A stretch of DNA of 52,345 nucleotides from an uncultured Parcubacteria group bacterium (GCA_903911245.1 CAIWCR010000017.1:1-52345); one strand, 5' to 3'; shown: positions 5,875 to 14,440, counted from the first letter of the stretch. Numbers and translations are program-made. Notes: generated by a model from the letters alone, not told the origin.

Positions 5875-6648
5875 ATGTACGAACAAACACTTACCCAAGC
5901 AGGGCTTTCAGAGGATCAGGCTCGTGTATATGAAACGCTTCTCAAGCACGGAAACTCCCCCGCGAGCAAAATAAGCACCTATACAGGACTCAAACGAGGC
6001 CTTACGTATAAGGTTCTTGATGAACTCGAAAAGGCAGGGCTGATTATAAAGCACGAAAAAGAAGGATCAGTCGCGCAATTCGAACCGGCGCATCCTTTGA
6101 AGCTCAAAGATCTTGCCGACAAAAAGACGCGCGAAGCAGCGGATGCCCACGTTGCGCTTGATGGGATCATAAGTCCGCTTATTTCTGATTTTAATCTGGT
6201 TTCGGGGAGGCCCGGCGTTCTTGTTTATGAAGGTCTTGATGGTATAAAAAAGGTTCTCAACGATACTCTCACGTCAAAAACCGAAATTTGTTCATATGGC
6301 GATATTGAAGCAATTGTAAAAAACTTCGGCGACATAAATAAAGCGTATGGAATAAAAAGAGAGAAGCTCGGCATTAAACGCAGAGGCCTCCTTCTCGACA
6401 CCTTGTTTGCACGAGAATATCTCAAAGATTATCACTCTGCAGTAACTGAAAATCGATTTATTCGCACCGAAGCAGTGCCATTTAAAAGCATTATGAATAT
6501 CTATGACGAAAAAATTGCTTACATCACACTACAGCCAGAAAAAATAATATGCGCGATCATTGCCAATAAAGATATTTACGAAATGCATCAATGCCTTTTT
6601 GAGTATCTTTGGAACATTACCGAACAAATCAAGCCACTTCACGAATAG
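5875..6648 (+). CDS. TrmB-family transcriptional regulator
   Basis: Winged-helix regulator of the TrmB type. Residues 1-65 form the helix-turn-helix domain (GLSEDQARVYETLLKHG, ISTYTGLKRGLTYKVLDELEKAGLI), followed by a short coiled linker (about 70-90) and an effector-binding region that looks like the PLD-like C-terminal domain (GRPGVLVYEGLDGIKKVL onward). Such proteins sense sugars or other metabolites in archaea and are frequent in CPR genomes, where targets are mostly unknown. It is predicted to be leaderless. Its 3' end overlaps the end of the convergent 903-aa gene by 20 nt, so the two transcripts may interfere. Confidence 0.85.
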   Translation: MYEQTLTQAGLSEDQARVYETLLKHGNSPASKISTYTGLKRGLTYKVLDELEKAGLIIKHEKEGSVAQFEPAHPLKLKDLADKKTREAADAHVALDGIISPLISDFNLVSGRPGVLVYEGLDGIKKVLNDTLTSKTEICSYGDIEAIVKNFGDINKAYGIKREKLGIKRRGLLLDTLFAREYLKDYHSAVTENRFIRTEAVPFKSIMNIYDEKIAYITLQPEKIICAIIANKDIYEMHQCLFEYLWNITEQIKPLHE

Positions 6649-9340
6649 TTTTCGATGTCTTTTTAGTCGGCTTCATCTTTTCAAAAACACAATAGGTTTG
6701 TCCATCATTTTCAAAATAACGAGTAAGTGCGTAACCCTCCTGAAGTAATGAAAAATCGGGCCGGATGCCAGCAGGACATGTCATTGCAGTTATGTTTTCG
6801 CCTAAGTCTTTTTTTAATTTTATATCCCTCACAAGCTCCTCGATATTTAATCCCTTTGAAGAAAATAGTTTTTCTGCGTCGGGAAGTATTTCTATAGAAA
6901 AACCTGATACTCCTTTAAACTCGGACTCTTTTACTGCGATAAATCCTAATTCATTAATATATTTTTTTGCAATCGGTGCCATTGGACTACAATCAGCAAT
7001 AATCGGAACACCAAACGCTTGCTGTTCAAGAAGTGCTTGCTCAACCATGGTTTCTCCTACTTTACCTTGCCAATAAGCCTGACTCGCATTAAAAGATCCT
7101 GCATAAATAGAGTCGAGCGTGCCGTCGTCGCGATATTTATAATCAAATCGACAAAATGCCGCAACCACACCCTGATGTTTCAAAAGATAAAAACGGGTGT
7201 TTTGATTTTCGAGAGAATCATCAAATATTTTTATAAGAGCATCGCTAAATTCCTGCGAAAAGCTAGTACGGTCACGATAGTTTTCGCGATAAATGTGATG
7301 CATCTCATCAATTGTTGCCTTTTGTTTCTTAAGGTCAGGTGCATCAAGTACGTCAAATTGAGCAAGAGCAAGCTCGCGCAAATCAAGAATACGAAAATCC
7401 TGATTTTGATGTAATGCCTTAAACGTACTCGTAAAAAGCATTGCCTCGGCTTTTACAGTATCGAGTTTTTCGAGAAGAGAAGAAATATCAGCATTCGCAT
7501 CAACCTTATCGGCAAACGATTTCAAAAGCTCATTGCCACGATGAAGAAGATTTTGCGCCGCTTGATTGACGAGCTTTTCATCGGGCTTTTTTTCAGATTG
7601 AAAAGTCTCATTCAAATATTCACGCACGCCATCAACGGCGCTTGCGATTTCTGCATATTTTCCGAACAGCTGCTTAGCAATGTCAGGGTCGAGTTTTTCG
7701 GCAAGTTTGATTATCGCTTGCGAATATGTTTTTTCGTCTTCAGTGCAAGCAAGAAACGCCTTCGCGACATCAATTTTGTAGTCTTTGCAATTACTAAGCG
7801 CATCCTGCATTTCTTTCACTTCATCAACCGTGCGGCCATTGATATATTTGAGAAATTGCACCTGCGAAGAAAGAGGAAGTGCTGATATCTCTATTCCAAA
7901 ATCATCTTCAATTACTTTTCGCATATTCAAGCGCATCAAGTACTCATAATTATATGTTACATCTTCCGATGCCCCGCCAGCCGGAAAAAGACGTTGCAGG
8001 TATTCTTCTCGAGTAAGAGATTTTACCTGATCTTTTTCCCCCTCAATGGACTTAATATATTCTTCGTTATTTTGAAGTATATCGTTCTTCGTAGACGATT
8101 GTAATGCTTCTAGGTCTATGCGACTCGTGTCAAAAAAGAATTTTTGTCCGGTCTCTTTTAGTTTTTGTTCAAAAAAGAAAATATCGAGCCATTGCTTTCC
8201 GGGATTATGGCTCCCCTTGCTAAGCTCAATTGATTCCCTTAGGTCATCATAAATATGATCATTAGATGAGTCATTTTGAGCTATAAACTGTTTTTCATCA
8301 ATAGATCTCTTTGTCGCATTAGATGCCTTTAAAATAAAATCGAGCTTTTCACCTTTATACTTTCCCAAATAGCCTGGAGCAATAGGAATCACCATTTCCT
8401 TTATGAGAGTTCCCTTGTTAATGCCATATTGCAAACGAAAATCATATGATTCTTGCATGTGTCGATAGGCATAAATATGCGCATCATCTACTCCTGGTCC
8501 GATGATAAGACTGCCATGCTTAGCTATGTCTTCAAGGAAGACTCCACGCTCGCCAGCGTTGTTTAAGTGTTTTTTAATAAGATAATTTTCGCATATCGGG
8601 GCAATCTTTTTTACAAATTCTTTTGAAAACCGTATTGCAAATCGATCATAAAGACGGCAAGATTCATCGCGGCCTAGATTCATATACGTAAGACCTTCTA
8701 GTGTTGCAATATCAGCACTTAAAAAATCGATTATTTTATGCATTAGTAAGTTGCCTTCTGGAGTATTAACACGCACAAGAGCTTCTATCTTATTTTTGAG
8801 TTCATCAGAAAACGAATCTTCTGTTTTTTCAAGATTTTTGGCAAGTTTTTTCGTAAGCAGGCTCACCTCTAAATATCGCCTAGATTCACTTAGGGCCGCC
8901 AGAAGAGGGAATGAAAGAGGTTTTTCTTGTAATGAGATAATTTTTTCTACGGCGACAATGCGCTTCTCTTTTTCTTCTTGTGTGTCTCCCTGATAAATAA
9001 ATGATACGAGCTTGTTTTCTTTGCTTTGCTCATTATCCCATAGTGCCTCAATAATCAACTCCATATCCGACTCTAAAATTATCTCGTCTGTTTTCTTGTT
9101 ATTAATAACGAGGTCTGCAATTTCATTTATATCAGCTTCTGAAAGCGTATTTTCAATAGACTCTTCTTTTTCTTGTTGATTCTGGATTGCCTTTTCGCGC
9201 CGAACACCCGAAAGACGCACGTTTCGTAATAGTCCTACCAATTCCTTGCGTTTCTGCTCTTCTTCAGCTGACCGATTTTCCACTAAATCAGGCCGTAGTT
9301 CAGCGTTTGAATCCGAAGGCACATTTTTCTCTTTAAACAT
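6629..9340 (-). CDS. Large protein (903 aa) with GNAT-like C-terminal domain
   Basis: The N-terminal two thirds are charged and helix-rich, with no recognised domain. Residues about 715-880 look like a GNAT acyltransferase fold: TRFYLLKHQGVVAAFCRFDY, then a GKVGETMVEQALLEQ segment resembling the acetyl-CoA loop, and a final IAKKYINELGFIAVKES. Substrate unknown. The start at ATG 9340 is chosen because the longer frame begins inside the promoter (TTGACT-17-TATGCT); the leader would be about 17 nt without a ribosome site. It diverges from the SPFH gene. Helical repeats plus a catalytic-looking C-terminus would fit a modifier of a large partner, but this is a guess. Confidence 0.8.
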   Translation of the reverse strand: MFKEKNVPSDSNAELRPDLVENRSAEEEQKRKELVGLLRNVRLSGVRREKAIQNQQEKEESIENTLSEADINEIADLVINNKKTDEIILESDMELIIEALWDNEQSKENKLVSFIYQGDTQEEKEKRIVAVEKIISLQEKPLSFPLLAALSESRRYLEVSLLTKKLAKNLEKTEDSFSDELKNKIEALVRVNTPEGNLLMHKIIDFLSADIATLEGLTYMNLGRDESCRLYDRFAIRFSKEFVKKIAPICENYLIKKHLNNAGERGVFLEDIAKHGSLIIGPGVDDAHIYAYRHMQESYDFRLQYGINKGTLIKEMVIPIAPGYLGKYKGEKLDFILKASNATKRSIDEKQFIAQNDSSNDHIYDDLRESIELSKGSHNPGKQWLDIFFFEQKLKETGQKFFFDTSRIDLEALQSSTKNDILQNNEEYIKSIEGEKDQVKSLTREEYLQRLFPAGGASEDVTYNYEYLMRLNMRKVIEDDFGIEISALPLSSQVQFLKYINGRTVDEVKEMQDALSNCKDYKIDVAKAFLACTEDEKTYSQAIIKLAEKLDPDIAKQLFGKYAEIASAVDGVREYLNETFQSEKKPDEKLVNQAAQNLLHRGNELLKSFADKVDANADISSLLEKLDTVKAEAMLFTSTFKALHQNQDFRILDLRELALAQFDVLDAPDLKKQKATIDEMHHIYRENYRDRTSFSQEFSDALIKIFDDSLENQNTRFYLLKHQGVVAAFCRFDYKYRDDGTLDSIYAGSFNASQAYWQGKVGETMVEQALLEQQAFGVPIIADCSPMAPIAKKYINELGFIAVKESEFKGVSGFSIEILPDAEKLFSSKGLNIEELVRDIKLKKDLGENITAMTCPAGIRPDFSLLQEGYALTRYFENDGQTYCVFEKMKPTKKTSKTIREVA

Positions 9341-9364
9341 AATAGAATATCTTGATTTAATCTT

Positions 9365-9393
9365 AGCATACCCTCCCGCCAAAGCAGAGTCAA
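9365..9393 (-). promoter_or_regulatory. Promoter of the 903-aa gene
   Basis: Minus strand TTGACT (9393-9388), 17-nt spacer, TATGCT (9370-9365). It lies almost back to back with the plus-strand promoter at 9399-9426. Confidence 0.65.
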
Positions 9394-9398
9394 AAACC

Positions 9399-9426
9399 TT
9401 GACAAATCCTTACTATATGGTAGTAT
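9399..9426 (+). promoter_or_regulatory. Promoter of the SPFH operon
   Basis: TTGACA (9399-9404), 16-nt spacer, TAGTAT (9421-9426). The transcript would have a leader of about 43 nt with a small GCGC/GCGC hairpin and a real ribosome site before the ATG at 9476. Confidence 0.7.
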
Positions 9427-9475
9427 TTGGGCAGTAGCGCGAAGGCGCAAAAATTGAAAAAGGAAGGTGAAAACC

Positions 9476-10570
9476 ATGAGACAATTGGTAACATTTCTTT
9501 CGTTGATAGTCATTGCCATGATGGCAATGGTAATTGGAACGATTTCTGGGAGTTTCATCATTGCCTGCGGATCTTTTGCTGGAATTCTCGGATTTTTTAT
9601 CAGTCAGGGACTTGCTGAAATCCCGGCCTCTCCGGCAAATAAAGGAATTTTGATGACTGGCGGGAAACTCGAAAACAAATTGCTTCCTCCAGGATGGTAT
9701 TTTCTTCCACTGCGAAGCAAGTTGTCCTTCGAAATAGTATTGGTTCCCGGAATTGAGGTCGCCCTCCGGTTCCCTGTAGAGATTAGGACTCCAGACAGTC
9801 ACGACATCAATATCCCCTTCTTTATTTACTTCATCGTGGACCCACGCAATCCCAAAGCATTTATTGATGCTGGCGACATGGACGAAGTAAAGAAAAAAAT
9901 CCAAGACCAGATCGAAGAAATTCTTCGGGAATGGATCACGTCACCGAATAAGGGTCCTCAAACATGGCGTGAAGCAAGAAAAGCAACCGAAGAAACGGCA
10001 AACATCATTCTTGAAATGATGTTTCACGCGAACTTCCCGAGAATCTCAGAAGAATTCCCCACGGAAATCCTCTTCAAGTATTTCGACGAAAGATTAACAA
10101 AAGACGATGAGAAAAAATGGGGCGAACGTCTCAATAATCTTAATGAAACAGAAAGAGAAAGATTAAAGATTGTCCTGGTAAAAAGAATCCAGGACATCGA
10201 GGAAATTAAGACGGGAAGACAAAGCCTCAGCCTCTGCCTCGATATGCTTGGGGTGAGAGTAACCCGCATTGGCTTAAGCAATATCGAACCAATTGGAGCA
10301 ACCGCTGATGGCGTCAATAAAGTTGCACTTGCGCAACTTAATGCTGATGCCGCAAAAATAGACGCGGGAAACTTTCAAGAAGAAGTTGGAGATCTCAAAG
10401 AAATTCTTGGCGATGCAAAAGAAGCACGGAAAGCAGCAAGTGTTCGCCGCGGAATCACCAAGGAAGAGATTAAAGAGAGTCAATTTTCTCTGTCGCCAGA
10501 CATGACAAAAGTGGCTGAGGGAGTTGCCCTTGAGCTCATTCGCACGTTTGCGAAGAAGGGAGAAAGATAA
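9476..10570 (+). CDS. SPFH/prohibitin-like membrane protein (364 aa)
   Basis: Membrane scaffold of the SPFH (stomatin/prohibitin/flotillin) type. Two hydrophobic helices occupy residues 4-45; a beta-rich SPFH-like domain follows (GWYFLPLRSKLSFEIVLVPG, PVEIRTPDSHDINIPFFIYF) and then a long charged helical part (about 130-300) with LGVRVTRIGLSNIEP near the end. The ATG at 9476 has AGGAAGG 8 nt upstream; the GTG at 9467 falls inside that site. This is one of the few genes outside the hairpin-rich operon with a Shine-Dalgarno site. Its stop overlaps the next start (TAATG). The partner is unknown. Confidence 0.82.
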   Translation: MRQLVTFLSLIVIAMMAMVIGTISGSFIIACGSFAGILGFFISQGLAEIPASPANKGILMTGGKLENKLLPPGWYFLPLRSKLSFEIVLVPGIEVALRFPVEIRTPDSHDINIPFFIYFIVDPRNPKAFIDAGDMDEVKKKIQDQIEEILREWITSPNKGPQTWREARKATEETANIILEMMFHANFPRISEEFPTEILFKYFDERLTKDDEKKWGERLNNLNETERERLKIVLVKRIQDIEEIKTGRQSLSLCLDMLGVRVTRIGLSNIEPIGATADGVNKVALAQLNADAAKIDAGNFQEEVGDLKEILGDAKEARKAASVRRGITKEEIKESQFSLSPDMTKVAEGVALELIRTFAKKGER

Positions 10571-11034
10571 TGGCAACGAAAAATCCGACACCAACCCCAA
10601 AAACACCGCAGCAGTGGATCAAGAAAATTTCGACTTATATATTAATCCTATGCGTTGCGATTTGGACGTATAACTGGGCATATGATCGGATGACGCAGAA
10701 GCCTGCGGCGGCCACCATAAATTATCGTCCGGTGACCGTATGCAGCGATGCATGGGAAAAAGACATGAACTATGAAAGCTTCACCGGAAAATACATTGAC
10801 GTGAAGCTACAAGAAGGCTGCTGGGGGGGGCAAATTACGCTCCCCAAGAAATGGACGCGAAAATGGTATTTCCAGCATATCAACGAAAACCAAAATTCAT
10901 GGATTGCGTTTAGTTGGCCAAATCCATATTCGCCATCAGGCCCCTATAAAGGGTACGTAACGGTAGATCTCACCAACCACCCTATGAAGTTCCGACTTCA
11001 AGGAGAAGGAACTGTTCGGTTTTATGGAGAATAA
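10570..11034 (+). CDS. Membrane-anchored protein coupled to the SPFH gene (154 aa)
   Basis: Not recognised. One N-terminal membrane helix (about residues 19-38, STYILILCVAIWTYNWAY) anchors a small, aromatic-rich and beta-prone extracytoplasmic domain with two cysteines (VCSD and EGCWGG) that could form a disulfide. It shares one nucleotide with the stop of the SPFH gene, so translation is coupled and the products probably act together at the membrane. A terminator follows 12 nt after the stop. Confidence 0.75.
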   Translation: MATKNPTPTPKTPQQWIKKISTYILILCVAIWTYNWAYDRMTQKPAAATINYRPVTVCSDAWEKDMNYESFTGKYIDVKLQEGCWGGQITLPKKWTRKWYFQHINENQNSWIAFSWPNPYSPSGPYKGYVTVDLTNHPMKFRLQGEGTVRFYGE

Positions 11035-11046
11035 TTTCTCCAAGCT

Positions 11047-11083
11047 CCCCGACGCTTTTATAGCGATCGGGGATTTTTATTTT
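11047..11083 (+). terminator. Intrinsic terminator of the SPFH operon
   Basis: CCCCGA (11047-11052) pairs with TCGGGG (11067-11072), with an inner GC/GC pair, followed by ATTTTTATTTT. Confidence 0.75.
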
Positions 11084-11092
11084 ATGCTGTGC

Positions 11093-11143
11093 GCCGCGAA
11101 GCTCATAGTTATTACTATGAGCGAAGTGGTGCCCTCGGGAGGA
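11093..11143. repeat. Direct repeat, copy A (tRNA-Leu 3' end and flank)
   Basis: A perfect 51-bp copy of 11438-11488. It contains the last 16 nt of tRNA-Leu including the encoded CCA (in antisense), plus the downstream hairpin GCTCATAGT/ACTATGAGC. The rest of a tRNA is absent. Weak similarity continues into the preceding terminator tail, so the duplicated unit is nearer 75 bp. Confidence 0.85.
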
Positions 11144-11394
11144 ATTTCACTGCTCGGCCCCGACAAAGCTCGGCCTGCGCTTTGAAACCCCTCGGTTGAT
11201 GAATTCAATTCATAAATTGGTTCGCTCGGAAAAAATAAATACAAAACACTTATTTTCTCCTCGCTGCCAATTTTCAATTCTTCAGCAATGGACCACCGCC
11301 TGCTCCGTCAGGCGGATATTAATAGATTGTTCTCGGCTTTTGCGAGAATCGGTTTTCCGACCCTTTCCCCGTTCAAATCCCCCCTCGATCTTGC
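11144..11394. other. Non-coding stretch between the two tRNA-end repeats
   Basis: No convincing gene. It holds a repeated GCTCGGCC, a palindromic ATGAATTCAATTCAT near 11200 and a 7-bp stem CCGCCTG/CAGGCGG at 11296-11315. It could be the remains of a small insertion between the direct repeats. Confidence 0.5.
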
Positions 11395-11430
11395 ACAAAT
11401 AAAAATCCCTAGGCTGGGGATTTTATTTGT
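11395..11430. terminator. Bidirectional-type terminator hairpin
   Basis: ACAAATAAAAATCCC (11395-11409) pairs with GGGATTTTATTTGT (11417-11430) with one bulge. It ends the tRNA-Leu transcript on the minus strand. Confidence 0.65.
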
Positions 11431-11437
11431 ACTGCGT

Positions 11438-11488
11438 GCCGCGAAGCTCATAGTTATTACTATGAGCGAAGTGGTGCCCTCGGGAGGA
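11438..11488. repeat. Direct repeat, copy B (at tRNA-Leu)
   Basis: Identical to 11093-11143 and placed 345 bp away. It covers the 3' part of the intact tRNA-Leu gene and the hairpin just after it, the usual position of an integration site. Confidence 0.85.
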
Positions 11489-11556
11489 TTTGAACCTCCA
11501 ATCCTTTCGGAATACGGTCCTAAGCCGTACGCGTATACCAATTCCGCCACGAGGGC
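11472..11556 (-). tRNA. tRNA-Leu (anticodon TAG), CCA encoded
   Basis: Minus strand. Acceptor arm GCCCTCG pairs with CGAGGGC, followed by discriminator A and an encoded CCA. The anticodon loop CTTAGGA (anticodon TAG) sits on a TACGG/CCGTA stem. A long variable arm (TTCCGAAAGGA type) marks class II, and the T-arm is GGAGG-TTCAAAT-CCTCC. It reads CTN leucine codons. Confidence 0.95.
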
Positions 11557-11622
11557 ATTATCTTTCATGCATCGTCAGTACTATTTCATAATAATGCTAA
11601 TTGGTACATTTGGTAAAGATAA

Positions 11623-11644
11623 ATCAAAAAACCCCTTGCGGGGC
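11623..11644 (-). terminator. Intrinsic terminator after the 99-aa pilin-like gene
   Basis: Minus strand GCCCC-gcaa-GGGG followed by TTTTTTG, 26 nt after the stop at 11670. Confidence 0.7.
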
Positions 11645-11669
11645 TTTCTGAGGTTTTATAAACAAAAGC

Positions 11670-11969
11670 TTATTGGATGGTACCAATATTAGTACCAAGA
11701 AGAGTCGCTACAATTCCAGGGACTGCCTTTGCAATAATGCCAACAGCTATCGCAACACATGCATAGATAAGCATATGTCCGGCCGTCTTTACTTTTTCTG
11801 GATCTCCCGCGGCAAAAAGATATTTAAATGCCGCATAGAGAACAAATATGATTGCCAGAAGAATAAGGAAGTAAAACGCCCAGTTAAAGATGGTAAGAAG
11901 CATTGTTCCTACGCTACCAATGCCGCCATTCAAAATGGACGACGGCGGTGTGATTGGTGGATTATTCAT
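11670..11969 (-). CDS. T4SS-pilin-like small membrane protein (99 aa)
   Basis: Two hydrophobic helices (about residues 23-48 and 66-88) joined by a short loop with the motif AAGDPEKVKTAG, the pattern of the VirB2/TrbC-like T4SS-pilin family widespread in CPR genomes. No signal peptide is visible. It is transcribed from its own promoter (TTGACC-16-TACAAT at 12049-12022), which begins at the stop of the neighbouring paralogue. The family may form pilus or membrane-complex subunits; no conjugation ATPase or coupling protein is in the window, so the machine itself is not shown. Confidence 0.78.
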   Translation of the reverse strand: MNNPPITPPSSILNGGIGSVGTMLLTIFNWAFYFLILLAIIFVLYAAFKYLFAAGDPEKVKTAGHMLIYACVAIAVGIIAKAVPGIVATLLGTNIGTIQ

Positions 11970-12021
11970 TTTTTCGTTTGGTTTGAAAAATACTTCGACC
12001 TTTCAGAAAGGTTCTTTAATA

Positions 12022-12049
12022 ATTGTACCAGCTTAAAAAACAAGGTCAA
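12022..12049 (-). promoter_or_regulatory. Promoter of the 99-aa pilin-like gene
   Basis: Minus strand TTGACC (12049-12044), 16-nt spacer, TACAAT (12027-12022). The leader of about 45 nt has a small ACCTTTC-type hairpin and no ribosome site. Confidence 0.65.
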
Positions 12050-12055
12050 TCAAGA

Positions 12056-12457
12056 CTAGGAAGAACACGCGCCCGTACCTGATGCTCCAAACATACTTCC
12101 GATGACGCCCGGCACCGCCTTTGCAATAAGCGCCACAATAATTCCAACAACCGCATACGTTATCGTCTTTGTAGCCTTCGTCACTTTATCAGAATCATCT
12201 TGCGCCCTCATATAGGTAAAAGCAGCCCATAATACATAGAAGATAGAAACAATCATTAATATATAGAATGCCCAATCAAAGATGGGGCAAAGCACGTTTT
12301 TACCGATGTCATTAAAGGAGGTTAATGATACTCCCGACGCTGCATTCGCGCGAACCGTGGAAAACAATATGGCATTCGATAAAGCCACGGCCACCACTCC
12401 TGTTACTATCTGTATTTCTTTATTAAAACGATAAAGACAATGTATTATTGTTCTCAT
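12056..12457 (-). CDS. T4SS-pilin-like membrane protein (133 aa)
   Basis: A paralogue of the gene before it. A probable signal peptide (residues about 14-40, ending ANAAS) is followed by two membrane helices around the loop RAQDDSDKVTKATK, and then a closely related second helix, IIVALIAKAVPGVI (IAKAVPG is shared with the 99-aa protein). The C-terminus is short with one Cys. A TATAAT preceded by TGG lies about 33 nt before the ATG. It probably forms the same type of membrane oligomer as its neighbours. Confidence 0.75.
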   Translation of the reverse strand: MRTIIHCLYRFNKEIQIVTGVVAVALSNAILFSTVRANAASGVSLTSFNDIGKNVLCPIFDWAFYILMIVSIFYVLWAAFTYMRAQDDSDKVTKATKTITYAVVGIIVALIAKAVPGVIGSMFGASGTGACSS

Positions 12458-12547
12458 TTTATTTTTATTTATCTTTTGACTTTTTTTGATTATACCATAA
12501 TAAGCCTCCTAGAAAAAGCGTATTCCTCTAGCAAAATCGCCCCATCA

Positions 12548-12895
12548 TCAAAACATATTACTCAAAAGGCCTGACACGCTATTCGCAAGAAGAATCACCA
12601 CAAAGCCAATGCCGGCATATAATATTGTTTTTCTTCCCGTCGAAACCTTTTCTGGGTCTCCCTCGGAAGTCATCAATAAGAATCCACCCCAAAGAACCAT
12701 GATGGCGCAAAGCGGCGCTGCAAGCATAAGAATGAAATTGATTATCTTTGGAACAACACAGCTCACATTGTCACAGCCAAGAGGGTTTGGAAGTTCAATC
12801 GATCCACCAGAGCCTGCTGCCGCGAAGGAACGAGTATATATACCAAGAACCCCGAAAACAAACAGCCACCAGGATTTTTTAATATTTTTCATCAT
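12548..12895 (-). CDS. T4SS-pilin-like membrane protein (115 aa)
   Basis: N-terminal signal-like helix (residues about 9-24), then a short region with two Cys (GCDNVSC), then two membrane helices around SEGDPEKVSTGRK. The start is ATG at 12895 (or the adjacent ATG at 12892), set by TATAAT 7 nt upstream with an extended TG; longer in-frame starts overlap the upstream gene. The promoter lies at the end of the 193-aa gene, so it has its own leaderless transcript. Third member of the pilin-like array. Confidence 0.78.
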   Translation of the reverse strand: MMKNIKKSWWLFVFGVLGIYTRSFAAAGSGGSIELPNPLGCDNVSCVVPKIINFILMLAAPLCAIMVLWGGFLLMTSEGDPEKVSTGRKTILYAGIGFVVILLANSVSGLLSNMF

Positions 12896-12915
12896 TGTCT
12901 CTATTATATCACAAA

Positions 12916-13497
12916 TTACTGAAATGATTGATTGCAAAAACTCAGAGGAAACGACTTTCCGGAAAGTGAATTGGTCGCATCGTAATAGATACCAGAAGAT
13001 GCCTTCAGCTTGCATGCGTCGGTTGCGTTTATCTGAAGAACACTCAAAAAGTCCTGCTCTGCTGCCTCGCGCCATTTATCAAAAGGAGTTCCTATGATAA
13101 CAAGCCAAAAACTCGAATCGGTGCTCGCATATAGTATCGAATAATTTTGCGTCTGTTTTACAACAATCGATCCCCCTTCGGAAACGTTAGGGTTTGATAA
13201 ATAAAAGTTTTTGATTCCAACACTTCCTTCAGAACTGCCGATGGTGAGTATTGGATCTTTTGGAAACTTCTCCAAAACCTGCGAAGCCGAACCAATAACG
13301 TCAGATGGCGAAGCTGTTCCTGCACTATTTGTCGTGTTCTGATTTGACGTTTCTGTAATAGGAAGATTACCGCCAACCAATGACGTTTCGGTCGTATTGC
13401 TCTTTGAAGATGATTGACCCTTTAGAAGGGTAAAGAAGAGCGCTACTACGACACCAATAGCCAAGATCGCGACCGTAATGATGATTATTTTTTTCAT
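12916..13497 (-). CDS. Membrane-anchored extracytoplasmic protein (193 aa)
   Basis: Not recognised. One N-terminal anchor helix (residues 3-25) with a low-complexity Ser/Thr/Asn linker (about 28-65), then a small domain (about 75-193) with aromatic and beta-prone stretches (YSILYASTDSSFWLVIIG, then KWREAAEQDFLSVLQI). There are two Cys near the end (DACKL and SFCNQ). It lies inside the pilin-like array, between the M15-type protein and the 115-aa pilin, which suggests an envelope role together with them. Confidence 0.68.
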   Translation of the reverse strand: MKKIIIITVAILAIGVVVALFFTLLKGQSSSKSNTTETSLVGGNLPITETSNQNTTNSAGTASPSDVIGSASQVLEKFPKDPILTIGSSEGSVGIKNFYLSNPNVSEGGSIVVKQTQNYSILYASTDSSFWLVIIGTPFDKWREAAEQDFLSVLQINATDACKLKASSGIYYDATNSLSGKSFPLSFCNQSFQ

Positions 13498-13518
13498 GAT
13501 TGAAAAGCCTTATCTTTT

Positions 13519-14373
13519 TTAATAGCGAGACCAAATATGCAAATGTCCACCAGTTCCATATTTAGTTTGCGCTCCGTTGCAACCTGTATATTCATTAAAT
13601 GAGGTAGCGCCACATTCACTAACAGCAGACTGAAGCGCAGCAACCTGACCACACGTTGCATCCGCGTTTATCGCAGCATCGACACAGCTTCCATTATTAT
13701 GACATTTATCCTGATGAGAACTACTTGGAGGCATTGCCTCGGTTATTATAATGGGAATTTTAGCATTATTCATGACGCCCTGAACGCATTGAAGTGTTGA
13801 TGCCATGCCCTGGGTGGCCTGACAACCGTTTTTACACTCTACCCCAGCAAGAGAAACACAATCTTTCCCCTCCTCACATGTTGCAAGTGGTCCCATAGGA
13901 GTGCCGCCAGTGTCCCATCCGAGCAAAGAAAGAAGAGAAACAATCGGAGAGGTGACGGCCGCAGGATTGGTGGCTGCTTGATTAATTGGTAATGGCGAGA
14001 GCGTCGGCAGTTGGCACTTTGCAAGATCAGGATTAATAGTATTCAAAACAAGATGAGCGCTTGCCAGGAGAACGAGCCCCAAAAGCGCGCCCATAATCCA
14101 ATCTTTTCCATCTGATTGTGCAGAAGGATTCCCTGCAGCAATTGCATATTTCACGCCACCCCAAACAATTGCACCGAACGCAAGAATGCCGCTTATCAAA
14201 AGCGCAAACCAATAAAAGTTAATAACCATGACGCAAGGATTATTCGCCGAGGCGGCTTGGGCCCCAGGAATATCAACGCTGATCACCGTATTCGCGAAAA
14301 CAAGAAAAGGAGTCGCCACACCGACGAGAACACAAAGAAAAGAAATGATTTTTGTCTTGGAAAAAAGATTCAT
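13519..14373 (-). CDS. Pilin-like membrane protein fused to M15-peptidase-like domain (284 aa)
   Basis: The first 130 residues have a signal peptide and two membrane helices around AAGNPSAQSDGKDW, matching the pilin-like neighbours. The rest, rich in Cys, ends with SSSHQDKCHNNGSCVDAAI and TGGHLHIW. The spacing SxH...D...HxH resembles the zinc site of M15 (VanY/DD-carboxypeptidase-like) peptidases, so the protein could trim peptidoglycan where a pilus or secretion channel crosses the wall. The peptidase call is my motif reading. The start at 14373 follows a TATAAA 6 nt upstream; the longer frame has no support. Confidence 0.7.
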   Translation of the reverse strand: MNLFSKTKIISFLCVLVGVATPFLVFANTVISVDIPGAQAASANNPCVMVINFYWFALLISGILAFGAIVWGGVKYAIAAGNPSAQSDGKDWIMGALLGLVLLASAHLVLNTINPDLAKCQLPTLSPLPINQAATNPAAVTSPIVSLLSLLGWDTGGTPMGPLATCEEGKDCVSLAGVECKNGCQATQGMASTLQCVQGVMNNAKIPIIITEAMPPSSSHQDKCHNNGSCVDAAINADATCGQVAALQSAVSECGATSFNEYTGCNGAQTKYGTGGHLHIWSRY

Positions 14374-14440
14374 AAAAATTTTATAACTTTGGAAATCAAT
14401 TCTAAAAATATTTTCTATCAATTTGCGTTTATATCACCGT

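Noticed and set aside
11340..11395. Possible second tRNA (GTTCAAATC like a T-loop)
   Set aside because: The flanking bases are C-runs on both sides and cannot form a T-stem; no acceptor or anticodon arm can be drawn.
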